From Nostoc paludosum FACHB-159 (lineage in GTDB: Bacteria > Cyanobacteriota > Cyanobacteriia > Cyanobacteriales > Nostocaceae): a stretch of 64,000 nt of DNA. Below are positions 35,442 to 44,367 of this stretch, piece by piece. How positions within the stretch are numbered: the stretch's first letter is position 1; the number at the start of each line of letters is the position of its first letter. The position numbers were made by a program, and so were the translations under genes. The stretch covers positions 1 to 64,000 of the forward strand of contig NZ_JACJTU010000018.1 in assembly GCF_014698835.1 (NCBI RefSeq). The letters run 5' to 3'. A model generated the notes under the pieces. That model saw nothing but the letters and a program-made list of their open reading frames with translations. It was not told where the DNA came from and made no database searches.

Positions 35442-36398
35442 TCATTTCTGTTGTTGAATTTTGTCAATTGCCCGTTGGGCGTAAATAGACACATCCCGAT
35501 CGGGGTCATCTAGTGCTTGTTTAAGGGCATTCAAAGCATTGGCATTACCTAAATAACCAAGAGCGATCGCTGCTTCTTTTCGCACATCAGAATACTCATC
35601 TGTTAACGCTTCAATCAATGCAGTCAACAAGGTTTCATCTGGGGTTTTTTGTAATACTTGAATAGCAAATTTTCGCACTTGCCAATGTTCATCTTTAAGG
35701 GCAATTTTTAAAGCCGGAATTGCTTGGCGATCGCTGTGAATTGCTAGAGATTTCGCCGCATTTCTTCGCACTTGCCAATCAGAATCAGAAGTGAGTGCTT
35801 GAGTGAGTAATTCTACAGCTTCTTTATCTGCTAAATGACCTAAAGTTAAAGTAGCTGCGCGACGAACATTCTCATCGCGATCGTTCATCAAAGATAAAAC
35901 TGGCGGACATCTTTCCACCTGATTTAAATAGCGGACAGTTGTCACAGCAGCTTCCCGGAGTTGGCTATTTTCTGATTCCAAAAAAGACAATACCGCAGGT
36001 AGAGACTGAACATCATGAATCTTGCGTAACAAAATTAGTACGTTAAGATTGAGGTTGATATTTTCTTGCTGTAACGCATCTAGCAACAGCAACAAATGGT
36101 CTGTAGTAACTAATTCACCTAAAGCTGATAATGCCTCGCTGCGAATTTCTGCATTGGGGGAAGCCAGAGATTTTAGTAAAGCCGGAACAGCAGCAGGATT
36201 GGCAATTTCCCAGAGTGCAGATACCGCTATTTTTTGTACTGCTGTGTTTTCATCTTCCAGGGCCAGAATTAACGCCTCAACTGCGGCATCTTCGCCTAAG
36301 TATTGTAAAGATTTTACTGCAACCAAGCGATCGCTAACATCAGGCGATCGCAACATTTCCAACCATTGATTTAATTCCGAATTTGTATCTACAGTCAT
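35442..36398 (-). CDS. HEAT-repeat protein (PBS lyase-like repeats)
   Basis: The 318 aa consist of about nine helical repeats of roughly 31 residues with the pattern DxxVRxxAAxALGxLGDxxAxxxLxxAL (for example RAATLTLGHLADKEAVELLTQAL and RKEAAIALGYLGNANALNALKQAL). Such repeats occur in phycobilin lyases and scaffold proteins; no catalytic residues are visible. It sits 9 bp after the ferredoxin and 3 bp before mrp, so a scaffold or assembly role for the Fe-S enzyme is suggested by context only. Confidence 0.9.
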   Translation of the reverse strand: MTVDTNSELNQWLEMLRSPDVSDRLVAVKSLQYLGEDAAVEALILALEDENTAVQKIAVSALWEIANPAAVPALLKSLASPNAEIRSEALSALGELVTTDHLLLLLDALQQENINLNLNVLILLRKIHDVQSLPAVLSFLESENSQLREAAVTTVRYLNQVERCPPVLSLMNDRDENVRRAATLTLGHLADKEAVELLTQALTSDSDWQVRRNAAKSLAIHSDRQAIPALKIALKDEHWQVRKFAIQVLQKTPDETLLTALIEALTDEYSDVRKEAAIALGYLGNANALNALKQALDDPDRDVSIYAQRAIDKIQQQK

Positions 36399-36407
36399 TG
36401 AGTAACC

Positions 36408-36635
36408 TCAGCGCAACAAAAAGGGAATTTGCACAGTAATTGCATTAGTGGGACATTCTTTTTCACAAGGGAGACAAAACCAACATTCGTCATATTTCAT
36501 ATAAGCTTTCCCCGTCTCTGGATTTTTTGCTAGTACATCCAAGGGACAAACTTCAATGCAAGCAACGCATTTTTCTAAACATTTAGATTCGTCTACGATT
36601 ACTGGGACATCTATTCTTTGTGTGATTAAAGCCAT
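36408..36635 (-). CDS. AprB-like 2x[4Fe-4S] ferredoxin
   Basis: The 75-aa protein has two cluster motifs: Cys19, 23, 26 and 30 (CLEKCVACIEVCP, with a CxxxC start instead of CxxC) and Cys51, 54, 57 and 61 (CWFCLPCEKECP). The CxxxC first motif and the Trp beside the second resemble the electron-transfer subunit AprB of adenylylsulfate reductase rather than ordinary ferredoxins. It is the presumed partner of the flavoprotein at 37320-39032. Transcription unit: flavoprotein, GNAT, ferredoxin, HEAT, Mrp. Confidence 0.9.
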   Translation of the reverse strand: MALITQRIDVPVIVDESKCLEKCVACIEVCPLDVLAKNPETGKAYMKYDECWFCLPCEKECPTNAITVQIPFLLR

Positions 36636-36843
36636 GTTTTTACTTGATTGTTTAAGTTCTTGACTGTGGATAAATACCCTTCAGTTAAGAGTATGTTTAC
36701 TCTTACTCTCTGCACCTCTGCACGTCTGGGCGATCTAAATTCATGTTTTCAATCAGCAACCTCAATTTTTTTTACGAACCGCCAAGGACGCAAAGGACGC
36801 AAAGATAAGAAAGGCTTAACTGAATTGTTTTAAACTATGGATT

Positions 36844-37302
36844 TTACAATGTTTTAGCAAAAGTCATTGATTGTTTGATATTTGTATACCCAATTTTTTC
36901 ATAAAACAAATGAGCTTCTTTCCGTTTAATATTAGAATTAAGCCTTATTCCATGACATCCAAGTAAACTAGCCCATTGTTCAATCTGCTGCATTAAAAAC
37001 CTGCCAATTCCATAATTTCGATAGTCTTGATCTACAACTAAACCAAGAATCATGGCTTGTTTGGGCATCACTATTAAGTCATATATATGTGCGTGTACCC
37101 AACCAATTACATAATCATTTGCTACAGTTGCAACATAGACAATGTGAGAATTATTATTTTGTATTTCCAGAAGACGCTGTTCTATTTGTGTTTTTGTAGC
37201 CGGATAGTTAAGTTGCTCAGAAAGAATAGCTATTTGTCCTGCATCCTGAATTTGAGATTGCCTAATTTTAACTTGTCCATCAATAGTAAGTTGATTAGTC
37301 AT
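36844..37302 (-). CDS. GNAT family N-acetyltransferase
   Basis: The 152-aa protein contains the acetyl-CoA motif LGLVVDQDYRNYGIGRFLMQQIEQWA (Q/RxxGxG/A-type) and the C-terminal HLFYEKIGY, defining a GNAT fold. It lies between the flavoprotein (17 bp) and the ferredoxin (208 bp), interrupting the otherwise paired genes. The acceptor is unknown. Its low GC content compared with neighbours hints that it was inserted into the operon. Confidence 0.88.
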   Translation of the reverse strand: MTNQLTIDGQVKIRQSQIQDAGQIAILSEQLNYPATKTQIEQRLLEIQNNNSHIVYVATVANDYVIGWVHAHIYDLIVMPKQAMILGLVVDQDYRNYGIGRFLMQQIEQWASLLGCHGIRLNSNIKRKEAHLFYEKIGYTNIKQSMTFAKTL

Positions 37303-37319
37303 AATCCTATGCAGAAATT

Positions 37320-39032
37320 TTATCGCACTGCTACATCATAAAATTCTTTTTGTAAATCAACATCAATAATATAAGGTTCTACTGGACGCTTAAAAAGTAC
37401 CATTTCATGTGTATCATTCCTTTTCAAATTGACGTGACAAAACCATTCTTCATTATTCCTTTCTGGAAAATCTAAACGATAATGATATAAACCCCAGCGG
37501 CTTTCTCGACGATATAAAGAGGCGCGTGCTGCCATTTCTGCACAATCATGAATAAAATGCACTTCCATACACCGCATTAACTCGTGAGGATCTCGCGCTC
37601 CCATTTGCGCTAATGTTTCTTCATAGCGGACAAAATTTAGCAAACCAATTTCCATTTTGTTAGCAGATTTTGGCGGTTGTAAATAATCATTCACCAGCCG
37701 ACGCAATTTATATTCCACTTGGGTGTGAGGAATACCATTTGGCTGATTTAATGGTGTATAAATTCTGGATTTTTCTGCTTCTAAAAAATCAACGTCTGGT
37801 TCTAAATGTTCCAAATTTTGAATATATTCAATTGCATTCTCTCCCGCCAACCTTCCAAACACAAATGCACCAATCATGTAATTATGGGGGACGCTGGCCA
37901 TATCTCCTGCGGCATAAAGTCCTGGTACTGTGGTTTCTGCTTTCTCGTTTACCCAAACACCAGATGCACTATGTCCGCTACATAACCCAATTTCGGAAAT
38001 GTTCATTTCAACCCCATGAGTACGGTAGTCTTCACCTCTACCCTCATGAAAACGTCCTCTACTAGGGCGTTCATTTGCCCATAAAATAGACTCAATTTCC
38101 GAAATTGTATCCTCATCCAAATGAGTCATTTTCATTTGAATGGGGCCTTTACCAGAGTTTAATTCTTTCCAAATTTCTAACATCATTTGACCGCTCCAGT
38201 AATCACAATTAATGAAGCGGTGTCCTTCGGCGTTGGCTGTATATGCTCCAAATGGCCCGGCAACATAAGCACAGGCGGGGCCGTTATAATCTTTAATTAG
38301 CGGGTTGATTTGAAAACATTCGATATTACTCAATTCTGCCCCTGCATGATACGCCATTGAGTAACCATCGCCAGCGTTAGTAGGGTTTTCGTAAGTGCCG
38401 TAGAGATAGCCGGATGCAGGTAGTCCTAAGCGTCCGCAGGCTCCAGTACATAGGATGACGGCTTTTGCTTGAATGACGACAAAATCGCCGCCGCGCACGT
38501 CAAACCCAACTGCACCGATCGCTCTACCATTTTTAACTAGCACTCTCGTGGCCATTACGCGATTAGTCACGTTGACTTTATGGCGCTTGACTTGTCGCGT
38601 CAGAATTTGCTTGAGGTCTTTACCTTCTGGCATGGGCAACACATATTTACCCACCCGATGCACTTGTTTGAGGTCATAATTACCTTGGGGGTCTTTTTGA
38701 AACTTAACGCCCCAACTTTCCAATTCTTGAATAGTTTCGTAACCTAGTTTTCCTGTTTGGTAAACAGCTTTTTGGTGGAGAATACCATCATTAGCAATTG
38801 TGACTTCACGCACGTACTGTTCTGGGGTGGAATGTCCGGGGATGACGGCTGTGTTTACCCCATCCATTCCCATTGCGATCGCACCACTACGACGAATATT
38901 TGCTTTCTCCAAAATTAACACCTGGCGATCGCTATTGGCCTGTTTAGCTTTAATTGCAGCCATTGTCCCCGCCGTACCGCCTCCAATGACTAGGACATCC
39001 GTTTTTATCCACTGTGTATTTATGTTAGTCAT
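37320..39032 (-). CDS. AprA-like FAD-dependent oxidoreductase (fumarate reductase/APS reductase family)
   Basis: The 570-aa flavoprotein begins with the FAD dinucleotide motif VLVIGGGTAGTMAAIKAK and continues with LILEKANIRRSGAIAMGMDGVN, VILCTGACGRLG, GRFHEGRGEDYRTHGVEMNISEIG and VPGLYAAGDMASVPHNYMIGAFVFGRLAGENA. The general pattern is that of fumarate reductase/succinate dehydrogenase flavoproteins; pairing with an 8-Cys ferredoxin and the layout of the helical C-terminus are closer to adenylylsulfate reductase AprA. It is preceded by a sulfonate-binding protein. A role in oxidation or reduction of a sulfur intermediate is inferred, not shown. Confidence 0.85.
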   Translation of the reverse strand: MTNINTQWIKTDVLVIGGGTAGTMAAIKAKQANSDRQVLILEKANIRRSGAIAMGMDGVNTAVIPGHSTPEQYVREVTIANDGILHQKAVYQTGKLGYETIQELESWGVKFQKDPQGNYDLKQVHRVGKYVLPMPEGKDLKQILTRQVKRHKVNVTNRVMATRVLVKNGRAIGAVGFDVRGGDFVVIQAKAVILCTGACGRLGLPASGYLYGTYENPTNAGDGYSMAYHAGAELSNIECFQINPLIKDYNGPACAYVAGPFGAYTANAEGHRFINCDYWSGQMMLEIWKELNSGKGPIQMKMTHLDEDTISEIESILWANERPSRGRFHEGRGEDYRTHGVEMNISEIGLCSGHSASGVWVNEKAETTVPGLYAAGDMASVPHNYMIGAFVFGRLAGENAIEYIQNLEHLEPDVDFLEAEKSRIYTPLNQPNGIPHTQVEYKLRRLVNDYLQPPKSANKMEIGLLNFVRYEETLAQMGARDPHELMRCMEVHFIHDCAEMAARASLYRRESRWGLYHYRLDFPERNNEEWFCHVNLKRNDTHEMVLFKRPVEPYIIDVDLQKEFYDVAVR

Positions 39033-39123
39033 TTGTCATTAGTCCTTTGTCATTTGTCATTTGTTTTGTAGCCAATAGCTAATGACGATTTTCGCAAAAT
39101 TATTAAATCGATAATTTGTAATA

Positions 39124-39154
39124 AATTACGAATTACGAATTACGAATTACGAAT
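39124..39154. repeat. Heptanucleotide tandem repeat (AATTACG)x4
   Basis: Four AATTACG units end exactly at the stop codon of the downstream-facing binding-protein gene. Same unit as at 7611-7638. Confidence 0.9.
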
Positions 39155-40230
39155 TATTTATTTCCTTGCCAAACTATTTCTTTAACTTGAATTTCCTTGG
39201 GGATCAATTTGATTTTATAAAACGTATCTGCAATTTCTTGTTGTTTGGCGATCGCTTCATCAGTGAGCGGAAGTACATCATACTCGCGCCGCTTTTCAGC
39301 TATCTCCAACACAGGAGCATCTATACCCAACGCTGGTGAAAGAAGTTTAGCAACATCACTGGAATTGCTTTTCGCCCAATTACTGGCTTTTTTAACCTCG
39401 TCTAAAATTGTTTTTAAAGCATCCGGTTTACTGTCAGCAAAAGACTTAGCAGCCAGATAATAACCACGATTGGGAGCTAATCCCGTTCCATCTGTTAAAG
39501 TACGTGCGCCTGTTGCTGCTTCTGCTGCGGCTAAGTACGGGTCCCAAATTGCCCAAGCTTCGACGTTCTTACCTTCAAAAGCAGCACGAGCATCGGCTGG
39601 TGGCAAAGTTTTGGGCTGAATATCGCTGTATTGTAGTCCTGCTTTTTCTAAGGCTTTAACTAATAAATAGTTAGCATTAGAGCCTTTGGCAAAAGCAACT
39701 CTTTTACCTTTGAGTTCAGCTACACTTTTAATCGGTGAATCTTTGGGAACTATAATAGCTTCAGCTTTAGGACTCCAAGGATCGTAAGCAACGTAAACTA
39801 AAGGAATACCCCCAGCTTGGGCGAATATTGGTGGTGATTCTCCGGTATAGCCAAAGTCAATACTACCTGCGTTTAATGCTTCCAACATCGGAGGCCCAGC
39901 AGGAAATTCTGACCAAGTTACTGAAGCACCGGAGGCTGCAAAGGTTTTCTCTAAATTTCCTTGTGCTTTGAGTGCATAGAGAATAGTTGATGCTTTCTGA
40001 TAACCAATACGAACTACAGTATTGTTTGGTGCTTGAGTTATTTGGGTCGTTCCACTGTTGCTCGTAGTTGGAGAACAAGCAAAGACAGCTAATGTTAAAC
40101 CAAATCCGACTATAAACATTAGAGAAAAGGTGTAAATCCTTTGCTGCTTGAATCTCTTAAAGAAAGTGATGGTTCTGCCTACCGCAGCTATTACAATGCT
40201 GAGCAATCTAGTTGGAGAAAACTTAATCAA
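39154..40230 (-). CDS. Sulfonate ABC transporter substrate-binding protein (SsuA-like)
   Basis: A periplasmic binding protein of 358 aa in the SsuA/NMT1 group: VVRIGYQKASTILYALKAQGNLEK, FPAGPPMLEALNAGSIDFGYTGESPPIFAQAGG, SVAELKGKRVAFAKGSNANYLLVKALEKAG and IWDPYLAAAEA. The signal region is odd: a basic, partly hydrophobic extension precedes the true core FSLMFIVGFGLTLAVFAC, where Cys52 may be a lipoprotein cysteine; a later ATG (40119) would give a normal signal. It is the promoter-proximal gene of the flavoprotein unit. Half-site motif G lies 210 bp upstream. Confidence 0.88.
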   Translation of the reverse strand: MIKFSPTRLLSIVIAAVGRTITFFKRFKQQRIYTFSLMFIVGFGLTLAVFACSPTTSNSGTTQITQAPNNTVVRIGYQKASTILYALKAQGNLEKTFAASGASVTWSEFPAGPPMLEALNAGSIDFGYTGESPPIFAQAGGIPLVYVAYDPWSPKAEAIIVPKDSPIKSVAELKGKRVAFAKGSNANYLLVKALEKAGLQYSDIQPKTLPPADARAAFEGKNVEAWAIWDPYLAAAEAATGARTLTDGTGLAPNRGYYLAAKSFADSKPDALKTILDEVKKASNWAKSNSSDVAKLLSPALGIDAPVLEIAEKRREYDVLPLTDEAIAKQQEIADTFYKIKLIPKEIQVKEIVWQGNK

Positions 40231-40272
40231 CGTCTTGACTCTACTTTTAGGGATAAATATTCAACAGGTAAG

Positions 40273-40324
40273 AGGGGCTGGGGATTGGGGATTGGGGATT
40301 GGGGATTGGGGATTGGGGACTGGG
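40273..40324. repeat. GGGGATT heptamer array
   Basis: Five perfect GGGGATT units (40280-40314) flanked by GGGGCTG and GGGGACT variants. G-runs every seven bases could form a G-quadruplex on the plus strand. Confidence 0.9.
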
Positions 40325-40434
40325 TAATAAGTGGCAATAAAATGTATGGCTACGATAGCCTACAAAGCGATCGCCTAAAAATCCAGATAATTAATGTATT
40401 GCTGTTACAAGCAATCTAGAGAGTTCTTTTATTA

Positions 40435-40452
40435 AAGCATACTACGGTAAAT
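40435..40452. promoter_or_regulatory. Operator-like half-site (motif copy G)
   Basis: CATACTACGGTAAATG matches the half-site seen in dyad A (AAACTACGGTAAAT) at 11 of 12 core positions. It lies between the divergent binding-protein gene and the cupin gene. Confidence 0.4.
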
Positions 40453-40630
40453 GCAGCATATTTTAGTAATATGCGATCGCATTTATTCAGCTTCAGCTTT
40501 TGTCTTCCCTGCAAGAGCTTTTGCCTTAAGCATACGCAATAAACTCGCTGCGTAAGTTTTATCACGGAGCATTTTTAACGTTTCACGGCAATTATTGAAA
40601 ACCAGGATAGTAAGCCTTATAATTTCAAGC

Positions 40631-40744
40631 GTAGTAAAAATCTTAGCAATCTCTGGCAGCCTCAACTCTAGTTCCAATACAGCTATCCTGCAAGCTCTCA
40701 TGGGGCTAGTATCTGAAGATGTTAGCATCTCAATTAGCGCTTCT
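40631..40744 (+). pseudogene. Remnant of an NADPH-dependent FMN reductase (SsuE/MsuE-like)
   Basis: Translated in the frame of the following cupin, this segment reads VVKILAISGSLNSSSNTAILQAL and then LVSEDVSISIS. This is the N-terminal beta strand and phosphate-binding loop (GSLR.SSNT) of flavodoxin-like FMN reductases. The remaining about 140 residues of such an enzyme are absent and no good start codon lies in front of it. It runs directly into the cupin. In a cluster rich in FMNH2-dependent monooxygenases, this looks like a deleted ssuE-type gene. Confidence 0.65.
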
Positions 40745-41224
40745 ATGCAAGTACCAACAAACCCAATCGCTATTGACGCGGCTGAAGCACCGCTGCGTAC
40801 CAAGCCAACAAACTATCCAGAACCTTTTGCGTCTCGTATAGCGGGCAGGGAGAAACGCCCACTTGGAGATCTGTTTGGTCTAACAAACTTTGGTGTAAAC
40901 TTAACAAGATTAGCTCCAAACGCAATTTCCGCCCTCCGTCATGCTCATTCCAGACAAGACGAGTTTGTCTACATCTTGAAGGGGAAACCTACGCTGCAAA
41001 CTGACGAAGGTCGAACTCAACTCTCCCCTGGTATGTGTGCAGGCTTAAAGGCGGGGACTGGGAACGGACACAACCTGATTAATGAGACCTCAGAGGAGGT
41101 TGTGTACCTAGAAATCGGCGATCGCACCCCAGGAGACGAAGCAATCTATCCCGATGACGATCTTCAAGCCTTGCTTGTGGAAGGTAAATGGCAGTTCACC
41201 CACAAAGACGGTACGCCCTATTGA
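40745..41224 (+). CDS. Cupin-domain protein
   Basis: The 159-aa protein has a single cupin: metal ligands in ALRHAHSRQDEFVYILKG (HxH...E) and the second motif GHNLINETSEEVVYLEIGDR. The end reads GKWQFTHKDGTPY. It could be a small dioxygenase, isomerase or sugar-binding protein. The ATG at 40745 has no clear ribosome-binding site, and the open frame continues 50 codons upstream through the FMN-reductase remnant, so the original start may have been lost in the fusion. Confidence 0.75.
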   Translation: MQVPTNPIAIDAAEAPLRTKPTNYPEPFASRIAGREKRPLGDLFGLTNFGVNLTRLAPNAISALRHAHSRQDEFVYILKGKPTLQTDEGRTQLSPGMCAGLKAGTGNGHNLINETSEEVVYLEIGDRTPGDEAIYPDDDLQALLVEGKWQFTHKDGTPY

Positions 41225-41861
41225 AATAGGGGCTTCCTACTAAAAAAATAATCAATCGTTTTGAGAGGCAGGGAAAGCAGGGGGAGAAAAAATTGGATGC
41301 TGACGTTGGATGCAGGAATTGAGTAATTTAATTCTTGGATGTCCTATAATGCACTAAACTTTCACACATCTAAATTGCACATTTTCTCATGTTGGCAGTT
41401 AACCGTCACCTGTGAACAAACTTCATGAGCGACTGTGGAACTTAAAAGCCGAATAGCTTATCTCTAGTCAGCTTGATGTGTTAAAGCTGTTTATGTCATA
41501 CTTATTAAATACAAGTAATTACAGCAATAGACAAAACTGCTAGGATATCAACAAATGATAAAACTTAGACACAAAAGGACTTTTTACCCAGTCCCCAGCG
41601 ATGCACTGAAGCTCAATGAAGTGTCCCTAGTCCCTAGTCCCTAGTCCTTTGTTATACAATATTCCCACCAAGTTCTAGTATTATTCATCACAATTGCTAG
41701 AAATCAGGAGTTCGAGGTTCAGAACTGACGGTAGAAATAATTGCGATCGCCTCATTTCCCATCAAAGCATCCCAAGTTTGCACGAATATCAACTTTTTTC
41801 CCAGGACGAATGTCTGGTCGTCTTTAGAAGATTTAAGTTTCCCCTCAACAAGGAGTATATT
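41225..41861. other. Intergenic region with interspersed repeat
   Basis: About 640 bp. A 31-bp repeat (41597-41627, containing GCGATGCACTGAAGCTCAA) recurs with one change at 44331-44361, followed by CCCTAGT heptamers (41625-41648). In-frame residues upstream of the next gene (41694-41861) are not considered coding. Confidence 0.5.
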
Positions 41862-43061
41862 ATGTCACAGTTGCAACAAGGGCCGCCAGACACCTTTATA
41901 GCCAAAAGCTTAGAAACTACCCCAAATATTTTCCACCGAGTTGAGGCTTTAGCTAAGGATTTTGCTACCCGTGCAGGGGTACACGACAAAGAAGCTTCGT
42001 TTCCTTTTGAGAATTTTACAGCTTTGCATAAGGCAGGATTGCTGAGCCTTACCATCCCGCAGGAACTGGGCGGTCAGAATTTAGGACTAGAGGCTATTTG
42101 CCGAGTGATTGAAGGCATAGCCCACGGTGATGCTTCCACCGCGCTAGTACTGACAATGCACTATCTCCAACATGCCCATGCAGCTCGTAGTCGTCGCTGG
42201 CCTTCAGAAGTATACAAACGCGTATGTCGTGAGTCAATAGAAGGCATTGCGCTGCTGAATGCTGCTCGTGTGGAACCAGAATTAGGTACGCCAGCCAGAG
42301 GCGGATTGCCTGCTACCATTGCGGAACGGACGACAGAGGGGTGGCGTTTAACAGGTCACAAACAATACACCACAGGTAGTCCCATCCTCAGCTACTTCGT
42401 TGTTTGGGCACGGACAACAGAAGATGAACCACAAGTTGGGAATTTTCTGGTTCCCCGCGATTTACCTGGCTTGCAAATTGTCGAAACCTGGGATCACTTG
42501 GGCATGAGAGCCACCGGCAGCCATGACCTAATCTTAGAGAATGTATTAATTCCTCCAGAATACGCCGTTGATATCCGCCCTATCTCTGCTGTGCCTCCTC
42601 TTGACCCATTGATTGCCACTTGGGGCAGTTTGACAATCAGTGCCTTGTATCTCGGTGTTGCTAGTGCTGCGCGAGACTGGCTGATCGGGTATCTTTGGGA
42701 GCGATCGCCATCTAATCTAGGAGAGCCATTAGCAACTTTACCACGCTTTCAAACCGCTGTAGGTGAGATGGAAGCACTGCTATTTGCAAACCGTAGACTG
42801 ATTTATGGTTTGGCTCAAGATAGCGATCGTGGTGAATACGAACGTAACGTAGGATTACAGGCACAAAGTGTTAAATATTTAACCACAAATAACTCAATTC
42901 GTGCTGTAGAGATTGCCTTGGAGCTAACTGGTAATCCTGGTATGTTAAAAAAGAATCCTTTAGAGCGACATTACCGTGACGTTCTGTGCAGCCGTATCCA
43001 TACACCGCAAAATGACGTTATTTGCCAATCTCTAGGAAAATCCGCACTGAAAGTTAAGTGA
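41862..43061 (+). CDS. Acyl-CoA dehydrogenase-like flavoprotein
   Basis: The 399-aa protein has the ACAD fold: helical N-terminus (EALAKDFATRAGVHD), LSLTIPQELGGQNLGLEA, the middle-domain LTGHKQYTTGSPILSYFVVWART and LGMRATGSHDLILENV, and a helical C-terminus ending in CSRIHTPQNDVICQSLGKSAL. The start is the ATG after AAGGAG (41852-41857). Related sulfur-cluster proteins (SfnB, DszC group) are FMN-dependent monooxygenases rather than dehydrogenases; this copy could be either. A more distant relative is at 59317-60498. Confidence 0.85.
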   Translation: MSQLQQGPPDTFIAKSLETTPNIFHRVEALAKDFATRAGVHDKEASFPFENFTALHKAGLLSLTIPQELGGQNLGLEAICRVIEGIAHGDASTALVLTMHYLQHAHAARSRRWPSEVYKRVCRESIEGIALLNAARVEPELGTPARGGLPATIAERTTEGWRLTGHKQYTTGSPILSYFVVWARTTEDEPQVGNFLVPRDLPGLQIVETWDHLGMRATGSHDLILENVLIPPEYAVDIRPISAVPPLDPLIATWGSLTISALYLGVASAARDWLIGYLWERSPSNLGEPLATLPRFQTAVGEMEALLFANRRLIYGLAQDSDRGEYERNVGLQAQSVKYLTTNNSIRAVEIALELTGNPGMLKKNPLERHYRDVLCSRIHTPQNDVICQSLGKSALKVK

Positions 43062-43223
43062 TTGGGCATGGGGCATTGGGCATGGGGTATGGGAGACAAG
43101 GAGAATAACTTCTCACTCTTGTACAAACAAGGGTTAATCGCGTCTCTACTTCTCACTCAGCACAGGCTAAACGCCCCGCTACCGCTAACACCAATTCCAA
43201 TGCCCAATGCCCAATGCCCAAAT

Positions 43224-44174
43224 TTAATATCCAGCTTTCTTGTCTACAACATTTCGTAAGGGTTGGCCAGTTTGGTAGCGTTTAAGATTGTCGATAAACA
43301 ATGCTGCTATGCGTTCTCTCAGCCGTGGTGACAGGGCTGAACAATGGGGTGTAATAAACGCGTTCGGTAGCGACCATAAGGGACTTTCTTGTGGTAGAGG
43401 TTCTGTGGCAACAGTGTCTAATCCAGCACCAGCAATCCATCCCTCACGTAGTGCAGTGATTAATGCAGCTTCATCTACTATTGCACCACGAGCGATATTT
43501 ATCAGGTAAGAAGATGGACGCATAGAACGCAATGCAGCTTCATCAATTAAGCCTTGAGTTTCTGGCGTTAGCGGTGTAGCAATAACTACATAGTCGGCTG
43601 CGGGGAGGAGCGATCGCCATTCATCAGCACCGACAATTTTATCAAAATTGGGTAAAGGTTCAGGATGGCGGCGACTACCCCAAACTTGGACTCCAAAGGC
43701 TTTAGCGCGAGATGCGATCGCTTGACCGATATTTCCTGTGCCAATAATTAATAAAGTAGCATCTGCCAACTCTTCAAGAAACACTCCTCTAACCCAAGTG
43801 TGTTCATCCTGCAAAGTTTGTAATTTCCGCAGATTCTTGGCGTGATAAAGCATGAACGCCAAAACAAATTCCGAAATTGGAATTGCGTGAACTCCTGCAC
43901 CATTTGTCAGGATAATATCCCTTTGCAAAAAGTTAGGCGTGAGGATATGATTCACTCCAGCACTCGGTGACTGTTGCCAACGCAACCTCGGTGCTGCCGC
44001 CAGTACTTTGTCAAGGGTAGAGGCCTTGAGGTAGAATCCGTTGACATAAACTTCTGCATCGCTAGCATCGCCATCAATGTTGCCTTCACTATCCACCACC
44101 ACAAACTCTACATCAGATGGTAATAGCGGCTGAATCTCAGCAATCAAATGATCGGGTAAAATTAGTTTCACCAT
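43224..44174 (-). CDS. D-2-hydroxyacid dehydrogenase (first of a tandem pair)
   Basis: The 316-aa NAD(P)-dependent enzyme has LLIIGTGNIGQAIASRAKAFG (nucleotide motif), SRRHPEPLPNFD, INIARGAIVDEAALI with the catalytic Arg, GAGLDTVATEPLP with the Glu and FITPHCSALSP with the His. This is the glyoxylate/hydroxypyruvate reductase A-like subgroup. It reduces 2-oxoacids such as glyoxylate or sulfopyruvate-like acids; the latter would suit the context but is only a guess. A paralogue lies 194 bp upstream on the same strand. Confidence 0.9.
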   Translation of the reverse strand: MVKLILPDHLIAEIQPLLPSDVEFVVVDSEGNIDGDASDAEVYVNGFYLKASTLDKVLAAAPRLRWQQSPSAGVNHILTPNFLQRDIILTNGAGVHAIPISEFVLAFMLYHAKNLRKLQTLQDEHTWVRGVFLEELADATLLIIGTGNIGQAIASRAKAFGVQVWGSRRHPEPLPNFDKIVGADEWRSLLPAADYVVIATPLTPETQGLIDEAALRSMRPSSYLINIARGAIVDEAALITALREGWIAGAGLDTVATEPLPQESPLWSLPNAFITPHCSALSPRLRERIAALFIDNLKRYQTGQPLRNVVDKKAGY

Positions 44175-44367
44175 ATTTCCTACTCCCTGATTTTAAAGGG
44201 ATTGGGCATTCGGTATGGGGAAAGGGGAAAAGGGGAAAGATTAAATTTATTCCTTTTCCTTTTTCCCGGTTGGTAAGCTTGTCGAACCATTAACATTTTC
44301 CCTTGCCTCAACAGCCTTCCTATTTCCCCAAGCGATGCACTGAAGCTCAACGAAGTGTCCCCAATCC

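Noticed and set aside
40273-40324. Regular repeats that could suggest a CRISPR array
   Set aside because: Units are 7 bp in direct tandem without spacers; this is an STRR heptamer tract, as are the other repeat tracts.
40483-40803. 106-codon minus-strand frame
   Set aside because: Most of it is antisense to the FMN-reductase remnant and cupin start; the C-terminal 40 residues look protein-like but no family is recognised.
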